10,825 nt of DNA from assembly GCA_021778815.1 (NCBI GenBank), contig JAJYBW010000087.1, positions 1 through 10,825 of the forward strand, written 5' to 3'. Below the pieces are notes generated by a model. That model made no database searches. It was not told the DNA's origin and saw only the letters and a program-made list of their open reading frames with translations. The translations under genes and the position numbers were made by a program. Numbering within the stretch: the first letter of the stretch is position 1; each line of letters opens with the position of its first letter. Source of the stretch: Acidobacteriota bacterium (lineage in GTDB: Bacteria > Acidobacteriota > Terriglobia > Terriglobales > Acidobacteriaceae). Shown piece after piece: positions 1 through 7,385 of this stretch.

Positions 1-37
1 TAACCCGGTCCTCGTTCGCCCATCATCGTGCCTCACC

Positions 38-70
38 CCCCGCTCATCGCAAAATGCGCGATGAACGGGG
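38..70. repeat. REP-like palindrome (13-bp arms, 7-nt loop)
   Basis: The arms CCCCGCTCATCGC (38-50) and GCGATGAACGGGG (58-70) pair with a single C/A mismatch around the loop AAAATGC. Further out, GTGCC-type sequence on one side and GAGGCAC-type sequence on the other allow some extra pairing. There is no run of T on either side, so it does not look like an ordinary intrinsic terminator, although it lies just after the leftward RHS gene group and could still stop or protect the transcript. Its size and GC-rich arms fit REP-type elements that are dispersed between genes in Acidobacteriota. That class assignment is inference, because only one copy is visible here. Confidence 0.6.
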
Positions 71-337
71 CACAGCCTCATCCTGCTCGGCGCAAATCAC
101 TGCGGCTTTTGAGCGGGCCACCTGCCCTTTGTCCAGAGGAACAAACCTATTGTTTGAGTTGTTCGACTTGGACTTTCCTACCACGTGCTCTTCCGCAGAG
201 TAGCCATTGCCCTTTAAGGGCTTACCTTTGGCAGTCTCTAGTTGGTAATAGAAATAGGAAAAGGAGCCCATGTTCTTGGATCCAGAAATCACGAATTTAC
301 CGGGAGTATTCGACTGATTCTGCTGTTGGGCCTGCTG
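44..337 (-). pseudogene. Orphan RHS C-terminal tail fragment (displaced tip)
   Basis: This 97-codon open stretch has no credible start of its own: the first possible start is a GTG at 292 with no Shine-Dalgarno. It follows in the same frame directly after the TAA (338-340) that ends the 238-aa gene. Its translation begins with a Q/N-rich linker (QQAQQQNQSNTPGKFVI) and then matches the last part of the large RHS protein (QAPNANNTPAKFVI). Shared blocks are NTPxKFVI, a G..S.F.Y.LE pattern, GNGY...EH and N..NRFVPL. After RFVPL the similarity stops; the remaining residues do not resemble the intact tail (which continues for about 55 residues) and end within the palindrome at 38-70. At DNA level the copies are clearly diverged, so this is an old duplicate. 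It is best read as an untranslated remnant of an earlier RHS tip. Stop-codon read-through as an extension of the 238-aa protein is a less likely alternative. Confidence 0.6.
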
Positions 338-1054
338 TTAGCCGCCTGTTCCAAACCATTTGAATTCGATGTCAATTAAACCCATACCACTGGGCCCCGC
401 GCACTCGCCATATAAGACCACGCCCGGAAATGTCTTAGCGACAGAGTCAAGCACCTGATCCGCAGTAATGTTCTTCATTTCAGGGGGAAGATGTGGAAGA
501 GTCTTAACATCCGGTTCCATAGCGCCAACGTAAAATACTGGCACCTGACGGACTCTAAGCCTCTCCATCGCAGTTTTTATCGTCGGCGTCCCTTCGATCA
601 TGTCAATCGCGCCGCCCGGTCCATCTGGATTGTACTGTGCATCCTCAGTCAGCTTTAAAGAGGTAAGCCTCGTATTCAGAATTTCGGATGAGACGCTCCC
701 TATCCAAATCCTGACTATTCCCGAACCGTCATCCACAACGGTAACATCCTTGTCGTTGCGAAATATGTAGCGAACCGCCTCAATGCCTGTTTGCCCGTTC
801 GCAGGGGGTTGGAGTTCCATTACAGGGAATAGGACATGCGCTTCTTCGCCTGGATCGCAAGTTCCATGGAAGTACACTCGGACTGCTTTGCCTGTGTGAG
901 TCAGCGCCTTCCCGAGGTACTCTATGAGGGCATCTTCGGTCCGCTGGCTGGCTTTCCTGGATTTGGGTAAGCTGCTTCGGGTCGTTTGCGCATACAGATA
1001 TCCGACTGCGCTACAGAGCACGAGAACGGCGATCATCAATTCGGTACGCTTCAT
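338..1054 (-). CDS. Exported protein of unknown function, candidate partner of the RHS tail
   Basis: The product is 238 aa. It starts at ATG (1052-1054) with a good Shine-Dalgarno, AGGGAG (1061-1066 in plus coordinates), six bases upstream. The N-terminus is a clear Sec signal: K/R at residues 2-3, a hydrophobic stretch LMIAVLVLCSAVGYLYA, and a likely signal peptidase I cut after YLYA or AQ. The mature part is mixed alpha/beta with two cysteines far apart (in FHGTCDPGEE and YGECAGPSG) that could form a periplasmic disulfide. A segment NITADQVLDSVAKTFPGVVLYGE has the look of the small secretin/TonB N-terminal (STN-like) fold, but this is only a resemblance. The gene lies 18 bases after the RHS stop, so it is almost certainly co-transcribed and probably translationally linked. 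Its position just after a polymorphic RHS tail is where immunity genes usually sit, and export would place it in the right compartment, but I recognise no immunity family. The frame continues beyond its stop into RHS-tail sequence. Confidence 0.85.
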   Translation of the reverse strand: MKRTELMIAVLVLCSAVGYLYAQTTRSSLPKSRKASQRTEDALIEYLGKALTHTGKAVRVYFHGTCDPGEEAHVLFPVMELQPPANGQTGIEAVRYIFRNDKDVTVVDDGSGIVRIWIGSVSSEILNTRLTSLKLTEDAQYNPDGPGGAIDMIEGTPTIKTAMERLRVRQVPVFYVGAMEPDVKTLPHLPPEMKNITADQVLDSVAKTFPGVVLYGECAGPSGMGLIDIEFKWFGTGG

Positions 1055-1058
1055 CTAG

Positions 1059-1068
1059 CTCTCCCTTC
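1059..1068 (-). promoter_or_regulatory. Shine-Dalgarno of the 238-aa gene in the 18-nt RHS junction
   Basis: On the minus strand the intergenic gap reads GAAGGGAGAG followed by CTAG and ATG. The whole site fits within the 18 bases between the RHS stop (TAA, 1073-1075) and the start of the exported protein. This supports the chosen start and an operon with the RHS gene. Confidence 0.75.
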
Positions 1069-1072
1069 ACCG

Positions 1073-1465
1073 TTAAGGCACGACGTCAATGACGTTATTG
1101 GTGTAGTTCCGTCTGTCGTCAATGACGGTTTCATGTTCGAATTCAGTGTGTAAGTTGTAGTCTCTACCACCGTAACTGACTGTGAAGGTCTGGTAGACGT
1201 TGTAGTTTCTCTGTCTAGGTGCGCTTTGCAAATATCCCACTCTGTCTCTTGCCTCACCGCCGGACAGCGGAACAAATCTGTTCTCTGAGTTATGAGCAAT
1301 ATGTGCGTGATGGCGGGCCGAGCGGTCACTCCAGAGGTGCTCCTGAACGCCATACCCGTTGCCTGTTAGTGCCTGGCCTGCGGAGTTTTCAAGTAAGTAA
1401 GTGAAAACCGAATAGGGGCCGTGATTCTCGGTCTTAGCAGGTTCAATCACGAATTTCGCTGGAGT
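1073..1465 (-). other. Variable C-terminal tail of the RHS protein
   Basis: This codes for roughly the last 130 residues after the Q/N-rich linker, beginning at NNTPAKFVIEP. It contains GNGYGVQEHLW, a histidine-rich piece (RHHAHIAHNSENRFVPL) and a beta-strand pair ending in YNLHTEFEHETVIDD. The first 65 or so residues are shared with the orphan copy at 44-337; the histidine-rich loop is longer here than in the orphan. In RHS systems this is the part that is exchanged and may be released inside the shell. No nuclease, deaminase or ADP-ribosyltransferase motif is evident, so calling it a toxin would be a guess. Confidence 0.55.
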
Positions 1466-4400
1466 GTTATTTGCATTCGGTGCCTGCTGACCTTGCTGAC
1501 CGCCAGCGTTCGTCTGCTGTTGGGCCGAACCAGCAGTAGTAGCCGCAGTTCCGTGATTTTGACTGTTGGAACTGGCTGGCGCGGAGGAAGTATCTGTCGT
1601 GGGTGGCGAGGAGTTTGTTTCGCCCTGCACTTCCAGATACTCCAGGAAATCCGCCTGTTGCTCCATCTCCGACTCATCGTAGTTGTTGTAATCTCCAACC
1701 GCCGATCTGAGGCGGCCATCATAGCGTGCGTGGCCGTTCGGATCTTGCCCATCGTTTGGGTCGTTACCGACATAGGCATAGAGGTTCAACGATTGGGGAT
1801 TGGTGAGTGTCGCATAGGGCACAGCGCTTGCGCCCGCGGTCCAGTCGGCCGACATCCAACGCCCCCACTGGGAACTGAAATACCGCGCCCCGAAATCGTC
1901 CAGATTCGACTCCGGATCCCGCGGCTTACCGGTCAGCAAATCGGGGCTCACGTTGCAAGATCCGGATGTATTTGGATTGTCGCCGAATGGCTGGCTGGTT
2001 GTGCTAAGGCAGACGACCTCATTCATATTTGTGCGAGCCCGTTCGGTCCCCAACCAGTCGGAGTGTACGAAGACGACGGTCGTTGAGGTTACCGTGGCAA
2101 CATGGCGCGATCCAGCGTAAATCTCGCTCCGCTTCCACGTTGAGCCATTGACCTCATCCAGAACTCCGCCCGCCATATCAACCGTATACGCCGTACCGTC
2201 GGATTTCCCAACTCTCCGACCTTCGGCATCGTAGATATAGCTGACGCCGCCAACGCTGGAAATCCGGTTTTCGGCGTCGTACAAGTAGGTGTGGCTTGTG
2301 TCGTTCAGAACATTGCCTGCAATATCGTAGGCCAGTTGCGTAGTGGACTGGTTAGTCGATGGGGCAAAAGTCATCGTCGTCGAAATACCGGATCCGCCGA
2401 CGAGGTTCTGGTGCCAGCGATTTCCATAGCGGTCGTAATCCCAACCAAGTTGGGTCAGTACCGTACCACTGCTGGTCTTTGTCGCCGTTGCGAGTCGGTT
2501 GAACTCGTCGTAACTATACGTCCATGCTCCATTGACGGAGTCTGTAGCTCCAATGATCTGCCCATCCGGAGCATGGCCGAGGGAATAGCTGTAAACTGTC
2601 CCGTTTGTGTCCTGCGCGTTCGTGCCGCCACTCATTCCATTGGCAACCAGGGCGAATGATGGAGAGCTGAACAGGGATGTGTTATATGTCGTACTGCCGG
2701 CGATAGGCCAGTTCATTGCCGCTCCGGTCTGAACGGAGTTGATATAAACCACGGCCCCATTCGAAGACGCCGTAAACCCTCCGTTGGAAACTGAGTTCAA
2801 CGCCGAAGCCAGAGCAGACGCCAGTGAACTTGTCGTTGATCCCTGTACGTAGTTTACTGAAGCTTGCACGCCGTTGATCGACGCAGTGATGGTACCCGTG
2901 TCATAGGCAACGGGAACGGGACTAATTCCACCGGTCAATGACCCGCTGGACGTCGAAGCATCGAAATCCGTGGCGTTGGTGATGCTGAAGGAATAGTCTC
3001 CGGCGACCCCCGCCACTTTGCTTGTCATTGTGACCGTAGCCCCAGAGACGGTTGCAACTACGGGTGACCCCGAAGCGTTTAATGCAGTTGATAAAGCGTA
3101 CGCAATGGAAGTCGTCGTTGATCCCTGCCCGTAAGTGCTGCTGGCCACAAAGCCATTCACATTCACCGATAAGGTGCCGGTGTCATAGTGTGTCGTGCAG
3201 ACGATCTGGTTTCTGGGAGGCTGAGGTACGCACACCTGGTAGCTCCCTTCCGATCCGGAGACGCTGAAGTTCGCGGTCGCCTGAACTCCGGAACTCATCT
3301 CGACCTGATCAGACCCGGAAATTGTGATGGTTCCCGAACTCGCTGTTGCCGGGGACACCTGATTTTCACCTGACACTTGCATCCCGTTCAACCATCGCGG
3401 CCCGTAGGAATAGGTTTCCGTCGTGCCGTTGCCAAAACTTGCCGTGCTCCAGCCGCCATTAGGCGCATAAGTGGCGGAGGCCAAAAGAGTGGATGGGTGA
3501 TTGCTGTCCGAAGTCCATCCAGGAGTGATCGCGGTGAGGTGTCCCGCGTAGTCGTACGTTGCCGTCAAGCTGACACGCGGCGTAGAGAACGACGTGACAT
3601 TTCCACCGCCATCATAGTCGTACTCAACATCGTTGAAACTCGAAGAACTGCATGAGGTGAGGACACACTGATAATGGCTTCCGGGTTTCCCGGTCGTGTC
3701 ATAGGAGTATACGCTGCGAGTTTGGATGTTCCCCGAGAGAACAGTGTACTCAGAGGTGAGACGTCCGATGGAATGTTCGAGCGTTTTGCCCTGGGACGAG
3801 GTCTCGTCATAGTTGAAGTAAGAGTTCGGCATCGCCGAAACTACTCCTGAGGCGCCTAACGTCCCTGAGTAGGTCTTGTTCAGCACACGATGAAGCGCAT
3901 CGTGGCCGTAGGTGATTGTAACCGTATCGGTACTGCTTCCGGTCGCGTTGGCGACAGGACTTGTTTTCGTGATTAGATTTCCATTATAATCGTAGGTGTA
4001 TTTGATATGGCCCAGTTCAGGGTTGGTTGAATCCGTAATATGTCCAAGAGAGTCATAAATAAAAGTTCGTGTCTGGCTTCCTTGCTGGACGGTGGTCATG
4101 CCACGAATTGTTTGTACATATGTGGTCAGATAGCCACCGCCTGAAATTTCCAATCCACAGCTCGATGGTGTGTCGCTTCCGACTTTCGGTGTTGCGGAAG
4201 AGATTTCGCAGACTGCGACCAGTCTGCCTAGGCCATCAACCCGGGTCAACTTCTGCAAAGACACCGTCCCATTCGATTCGTTGGTAAGCTGAGTGGTCGA
4301 GCCCGCATAAGAGTAGGTCGCTGAAGTTCCGTCTGGATTAGTTACTGAGATTTGCCGCCCAAGGGCATCGTAGGAATAGATCGTTAACCCGTAAGTGGGA

Positions 4401-6808
4401 TCGCTCTTGCCTCGATAGGGCATCGACTGAGAGTACTTTCTGCCAAGCGCGTCATAGGTCGAATCGGAGAACACATCACCCTCGGGGTCCGAGTGCTGCG
4501 TTTGCGATACGCGGCCCAACCCGTCGTACCTTGTAGTGTCCGTTTCGGTGGTCGAGGCATTTAACAAAGTAGTTGTAATGCGCGTATTTGGATCGGGGTA
4601 CTGATAGCCAATACTGCTGGCGAGATTATGGTCTCCGCCTGGGTGTGTCTCACCGCTCAGGCGAAGCTCGCTGTCGTAACTGTAGGTCGTCTGGATGTTG
4701 TTCTCATCGATCGCCGTGAGCACGTGTCCGGTGGTCAGATCGTAGGTGTACTGGGTGGTGTGGCTGAGGGCGTCTGAAGCAGCGGTGAGAAATCCTCCGT
4801 CATACGCTCCGCTGTATTGATAACTTGTAGACGCCGCAGGTGTAATGCTCGGGTTCGATGGCTCCGTTTCAGTTGAGATCAAGCCTGTGTTCGTATAGGT
4901 CCTCGTCGATTTAAGATAAGCACCTGCGGTGTCCCAGTATTTCGCTACGCCAGTAAGGTTGCCACGCACGCTTCCGTTTGGGGGGGTGGCGTCCCATCCC
5001 TGTCCGGAAGCATTTCCAGATGTGAGGGCTGATTCATCGTAGGTGAATTGAGTTGTCTGGGTTGTACCAGTGATTCCGTCGGTGAAAGTCACGTTCAAGG
5101 GCCGATCGATCATGTTGAAGTAGGCACTCGGATTAGATAGGGCCCAATAAGTCGTCGATGTTGTCTTGAGCGCCGGCCCCGGATTTCCTGTTCCGTAATC
5201 GGAATCCGTTTGAGTGATCACATTTCCATAGGAGAAGATACCTGATCCCATTGGGCCACTTCCTGAGAACCCGCTATCGTAGGTGTAGGTCGTCTGGCGC
5301 GTGGCGCCATTCGCGAACGCGGTGGTCTCAGAGGTTGGAAGAGCGGCAGAACTGGTTACGTCCGTTTCGGTAAAATAATTCACGAGCGGGAACGTCTGGT
5401 AGCTGGTTGTCACCTTCTTTAGCAGATTCTGGCTAGCATCGGAGTAATCCGTCTCCGTCTCGAAAATGCTGCAATTCCCAGCGAGATTGGTGCTCTTATG
5501 AGTTATCGTTTCACCGATGGGATCGGTAACCGTGAAAGTTCCAGGCGCACTAGAGAGTGAATACTGCCAGGTATGGGACCCAGTTCCGTCGTTGGCATTT
5601 GCGGTTCGAGAGGTGACCCAACTCCGGCGATTGTACTGAAATAAAGACGCTTCTGTGACGCAACCGGTAAAATTCTCGTCCCACGTGTACCCAATCGTCC
5701 CGCCGGTAGGAAGCGTCATCTGAGTCAGTTCGCCGTAATTGTACGAACTGCCGTTCATCGGCGAATACTCAAAGGTATAAGTACTTCCGTCCAGCAGAAC
5801 GACACTTTGTAAATTGAGGTCCTGCCCGGTCATCTCGTACTCGATTGGATTCGGTCCTTGAGTCGCGGGAGCGCCGTTCCAGAAATTCGTGTTCAGCTGA
5901 GTGTTGGCAAAGCAGTATTTGATCGAACCCGTCGCGCCCGGCGGGGTCCAAGTTGCGGCGGAAACGATCGGGTTGGGTCCGGCGCAACCGGAAAAATCTC
6001 CGGTCGGATTTGCTACATACCCATTTGCTGGCATCGAAAGCGGGTCTGATGAGGAGTATCCGGCATATGCAGATGAGGAAATGGTTCTACCCAGAGTGTC
6101 TGTCCAGCCCGTCAACGTATAGTATGTTACGCCATTGCTCGTAGAGGAACTGTAATTCAAAGTGATTCGGTTGCCGTTAGTGTCCTCTACGTACAGGAGC
6201 GGTCCAATATTTGGGTACGGAGTGTTCGTTCCTGGTGAGCCCTGAAATACGTAGCGCACACCGTCTCGGCTGGTGAGAGTGTACGTTGAGGTGTCAAACA
6301 TCCATCCGGTCCCATCCGCGGCTCGGTACACAGTTCCCGTGCCGATTTGCACCATATTGTGCGTTCCGCTGTCCGGCGTGATGACCTGCCAGTAATACGC
6401 GGCCACATATTGTTGACCAGTGCTTGTGTTGGTCTCCAGATGTGCAACAGGAGTAACCGCAACGTCGGTGCTTGCTGAAACAAAGACGCCGTTCACGTTA
6501 CCCTGGTAGGAGAGAATGCACGGAGAGTTCGGAATAGTGCAGTTCTGATTGACGAAATAGTTCGGGCTATTGTAGCGCAGGGTAAAGCTCAATGAGAGAT
6601 TTCCACGCTGTTTGATCGACCACAACGGGATGTGTAGCTGCAGGCCGCCATTGGTCGTGCTGATCGAGTCCAAGGCGCCACCTTCAACCACAGCGTATGG
6701 ACGTGCATCCGGGGCCATTGTTCCGGATTGGCCATGTAGAGGTTGGAGAAACGAGAAAGCTGCGATTAAGACAGAGACACTTAAACCGCCAGATCGGATT
6801 GCGGGCAA
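1073..6808 (-). CDS. Large Sec-exported RHS/YD-repeat protein
   Basis: The product is 1911 aa. The start is TTG (6806-6808), supported by AGAAGGGGGA six bases upstream and a Sec signal peptide (residues 1-27, ending LQPLHGQ). An N-terminal beta region (SISTTNGGLQLHIPLWSIKQ) is typical of exported RHS proteins that lack a PAAR domain, so type VI delivery is not indicated. About 16 YD motifs follow, for example YSYDALGRQ, YTYDYNGN, WDYDRYGNR and YLYDAENR; in this family they build a hollow beta shell. Residues about 1155-1400 interrupt the YD series with an inserted beta-rich block containing two 94-aa repeats. The RHS core (around residues 1620-1690) runs from TGKPRDPESNLDDFGARYF to NPQSLNLYAYVGNDP and DPNGH. 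After that come an acidic stretch, a S/T/Q/N-rich linker (about 1730-1785) and a variable tail (about 1786-1911, from KFVIEPAK to NVIDVVP). The tail is beta-rich and matches no toxin family I know. A second, broken copy of the tail lies at 44-337. A role in contact-dependent competition or surface attachment is inference. Confidence 0.95.
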   Translation of the reverse strand: MPAIRSGGLSVSVLIAAFSFLQPLHGQSGTMAPDARPYAVVEGGALDSISTTNGGLQLHIPLWSIKQRGNLSLSFTLRYNSPNYFVNQNCTIPNSPCILSYQGNVNGVFVSASTDVAVTPVAHLETNTSTGQQYVAAYYWQVITPDSGTHNMVQIGTGTVYRAADGTGWMFDTSTYTLTSRDGVRYVFQGSPGTNTPYPNIGPLLYVEDTNGNRITLNYSSSTSNGVTYYTLTGWTDTLGRTISSSAYAGYSSSDPLSMPANGYVANPTGDFSGCAGPNPIVSAATWTPPGATGSIKYCFANTQLNTNFWNGAPATQGPNPIEYEMTGQDLNLQSVVLLDGSTYTFEYSPMNGSSYNYGELTQMTLPTGGTIGYTWDENFTGCVTEASLFQYNRRSWVTSRTANANDGTGSHTWQYSLSSAPGTFTVTDPIGETITHKSTNLAGNCSIFETETDYSDASQNLLKKVTTSYQTFPLVNYFTETDVTSSAALPTSETTAFANGATRQTTYTYDSGFSGSGPMGSGIFSYGNVITQTDSDYGTGNPGPALKTTSTTYWALSNPSAYFNMIDRPLNVTFTDGITGTTQTTQFTYDESALTSGNASGQGWDATPPNGSVRGNLTGVAKYWDTAGAYLKSTRTYTNTGLISTETEPSNPSITPAASTSYQYSGAYDGGFLTAASDALSHTTQYTYDLTTGHVLTAIDENNIQTTYSYDSELRLSGETHPGGDHNLASSIGYQYPDPNTRITTTLLNASTTETDTTRYDGLGRVSQTQHSDPEGDVFSDSTYDALGRKYSQSMPYRGKSDPTYGLTIYSYDALGRQISVTNPDGTSATYSYAGSTTQLTNESNGTVSLQKLTRVDGLGRLVAVCEISSATPKVGSDTPSSCGLEISGGGYLTTYVQTIRGMTTVQQGSQTRTFIYDSLGHITDSTNPELGHIKYTYDYNGNLITKTSPVANATGSSTDTVTITYGHDALHRVLNKTYSGTLGASGVVSAMPNSYFNYDETSSQGKTLEHSIGRLTSEYTVLSGNIQTRSVYSYDTTGKPGSHYQCVLTSCSSSSFNDVEYDYDGGGNVTSFSTPRVSLTATYDYAGHLTAITPGWTSDSNHPSTLLASATYAPNGGWSTASFGNGTTETYSYGPRWLNGMQVSGENQVSPATASSGTITISGSDQVEMSSGVQATANFSVSGSEGSYQVCVPQPPRNQIVCTTHYDTGTLSVNVNGFVASSTYGQGSTTTSIAYALSTALNASGSPVVATVSGATVTMTSKVAGVAGDYSFSITNATDFDASTSSGSLTGGISPVPVAYDTGTITASINGVQASVNYVQGSTTSSLASALASALNSVSNGGFTASSNGAVVYINSVQTGAAMNWPIAGSTTYNTSLFSSPSFALVANGMSGGTNAQDTNGTVYSYSLGHAPDGQIIGATDSVNGAWTYSYDEFNRLATATKTSSGTVLTQLGWDYDRYGNRWHQNLVGGSGISTTMTFAPSTNQSTTQLAYDIAGNVLNDTSHTYLYDAENRISSVGGVSYIYDAEGRRVGKSDGTAYTVDMAGGVLDEVNGSTWKRSEIYAGSRHVATVTSTTVVFVHSDWLGTERARTNMNEVVCLSTTSQPFGDNPNTSGSCNVSPDLLTGKPRDPESNLDDFGARYFSSQWGRWMSADWTAGASAVPYATLTNPQSLNLYAYVGNDPNDGQDPNGHARYDGRLRSAVGDYNNYDESEMEQQADFLEYLEVQGETNSSPPTTDTSSAPASSNSQNHGTAATTAGSAQQQTNAGGQQGQQAPNANNTPAKFVIEPAKTENHGPYSVFTYLLENSAGQALTGNGYGVQEHLWSDRSARHHAHIAHNSENRFVPLSGGEARDRVGYLQSAPRQRNYNVYQTFTVSYGGRDYNLHTEFEHETVIDDRRNYTNNVIDVVP
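2624..3187 (-). repeat. Two tandem 94-aa beta-domain repeats inside the RHS gene
   Basis: Unit 1 starts at residue 1208 (YDTGTLSVNVNG) and unit 2 at residue 1302 (YDTGTITASINGV), a period of 282 bases. Both contain the pattern YDTGT.....NG..AS..Y.QGSTT.S.A.ALS/A.ALN, followed by a G..V.....G strand pair. The DNA copies are diverged, although CGTTGATCCCTG (plus strand) recurs at 2834 and 3116. The block is preceded by a different beta stretch containing two cysteines (QVCVPQPP, QIVCTTH) and interrupts the YD series. It looks like an added surface or adhesin-type module; its exact family is not known to me. Confidence 0.75.
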
Positions 6809-6814
6809 AACTCG

Positions 6815-6824
6815 TCCCCCTTCT
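6815..6824 (-). promoter_or_regulatory. Shine-Dalgarno that fixes the TTG start of the RHS gene
   Basis: The minus strand reads AGAAGGGGGA, then CGAGTT, then TTG. The strength and spacing of this site, together with a complete signal peptide directly after it, make the TTG the best start although no ATG is available nearby. Confidence 0.7.
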
Positions 6825-6856
6825 GCAGTCGCTTTAATGCAGCCAGCCGACTAAAC

Positions 6857-6907
6857 CTTGACTTTTGAAACACTGGAAGGATGCACTGCGTCGCAACCAA
6901 AGTCAAG
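6857..6907. promoter_or_regulatory. Inverted repeat with TTGACT boxes upstream of the RHS gene
   Basis: CTTGACTTT (6857-6865) and AAAGTCAAG (6899-6907) form a perfect 9-bp inverted repeat with a 33-nt spacer. Each arm contains TTGACT, a good -35 match, one pointing each way. The minus-strand copy would serve the RHS gene, about 90 bases before its start, but the -10 element at the right distance (CATCCT) is poor. The repeat may therefore be a regulator site rather than, or as well as, a promoter. The spacing is larger than usual for a simple dimer operator. Confidence 0.35.
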
Positions 6908-7162
6908 CTGGTGTTAGCGTTTAGTGGCCGGGATCAAGTCCAGGACTTTGGGATTGGGCAGATGAAGAAGTTGTTGCAGGAATGCGGTTGGCGGGTGGCC
7001 ACGATCCCAGTGTCCTCTCTCGACCAAAAATGAGGGTGCCCCTTGCATTTGGGGACAGGGGATGCCATGGAACCCAATAGCGCCACCGATCATTCCGATC
7101 CATCCTGCGAAGTCGGCATACTGCCAGTTTTCGATTCCACTCTCTGTTTTTGCTCGCTCTGC

Positions 7163-7180
7163 GGGTACAGTAGCGGTACA
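7163..7180 (+). repeat. Spaced motif GGGTAC-N6-GGTACA, left copy
   Basis: The sequence is GGGTAC AGTAGC GGTACA, two near-identical hexamers one helical turn plus (12 bases) apart. The same arrangement with a different spacer lies at 7483-7500, on the other side of the tRNA. Paired, evenly spaced direct repeats of this sort beside a tRNA resemble arm-type binding sites of tyrosine integrases. That role is inference. Confidence 0.4.
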
Positions 7181-7290
7181 CCCGTCAGCTTTTGCCTTCC
7201 CCGCCAAACTGGGCTAAACACCGCTCGCTCAACTATTTAGGACTCCGTTAAACTATGCTTACATTTTGTTTAATATCAACAACTTAACAT

Positions 7291-7316
7291 GTTGGGCTCG
7301 AGCTCATAATCCCAAC
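7291..7316. other. Small hairpin upstream of the tRNA
   Basis: GTTGGG (7291-7296) pairs with CCCAAC (7311-7316) around a 14-nt loop containing CTCGAG. The stem is only 6 bp and is not followed by a T run, so its function as a terminator or binding site is doubtful. Confidence 0.25.
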
Positions 7317-7385
7317 GCTTAACTGCCATAAACTACGGCAAATTGTGGCTGGCTGGCGAAAGCTGGTAGCGAAAATACGGCGTAA

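Larger units (their letters stand above)
6909..7385. other. Intergenic region without a convincing gene
   Basis: Two minus-strand frames stay open over 6914-7207, but neither has a ribosome site, a natural start or recognisable domain structure, and they overlap each other. Their translations (with pieces such as PWHPLSPNARG and GAPSFLVERGH) resemble the translated intergenic filler I associate with Acidobacteriota genomes, so this may be a dispersed non-coding repeat. From about 7210 to 7290 the DNA becomes AT-rich (TTTAATATCAAC and similar), a plausible promoter zone for the tRNA, although no clean -35/-10 pair was found. Confidence 0.35.

Noticed and set aside
28..363. Plus-strand 111-codon frame at the left edge
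   Set aside because: It is antisense to the orphan RHS tail, whose homology to the intact tail fixes the other strand. Its translation is low-quality and has no ribosome site.
1051..1353. Minus-strand 100-codon frame overlapping the RHS end
   Set aside because: A shifted-frame shadow of the RHS C-terminus; its S/T/R-rich translation has no domain features.
1421..2086. Plus-strand 221-codon frame inside the RHS gene
   Set aside because: Antisense shadow of the RHS core and linker. The RHS core motifs are unmistakable on the minus strand.
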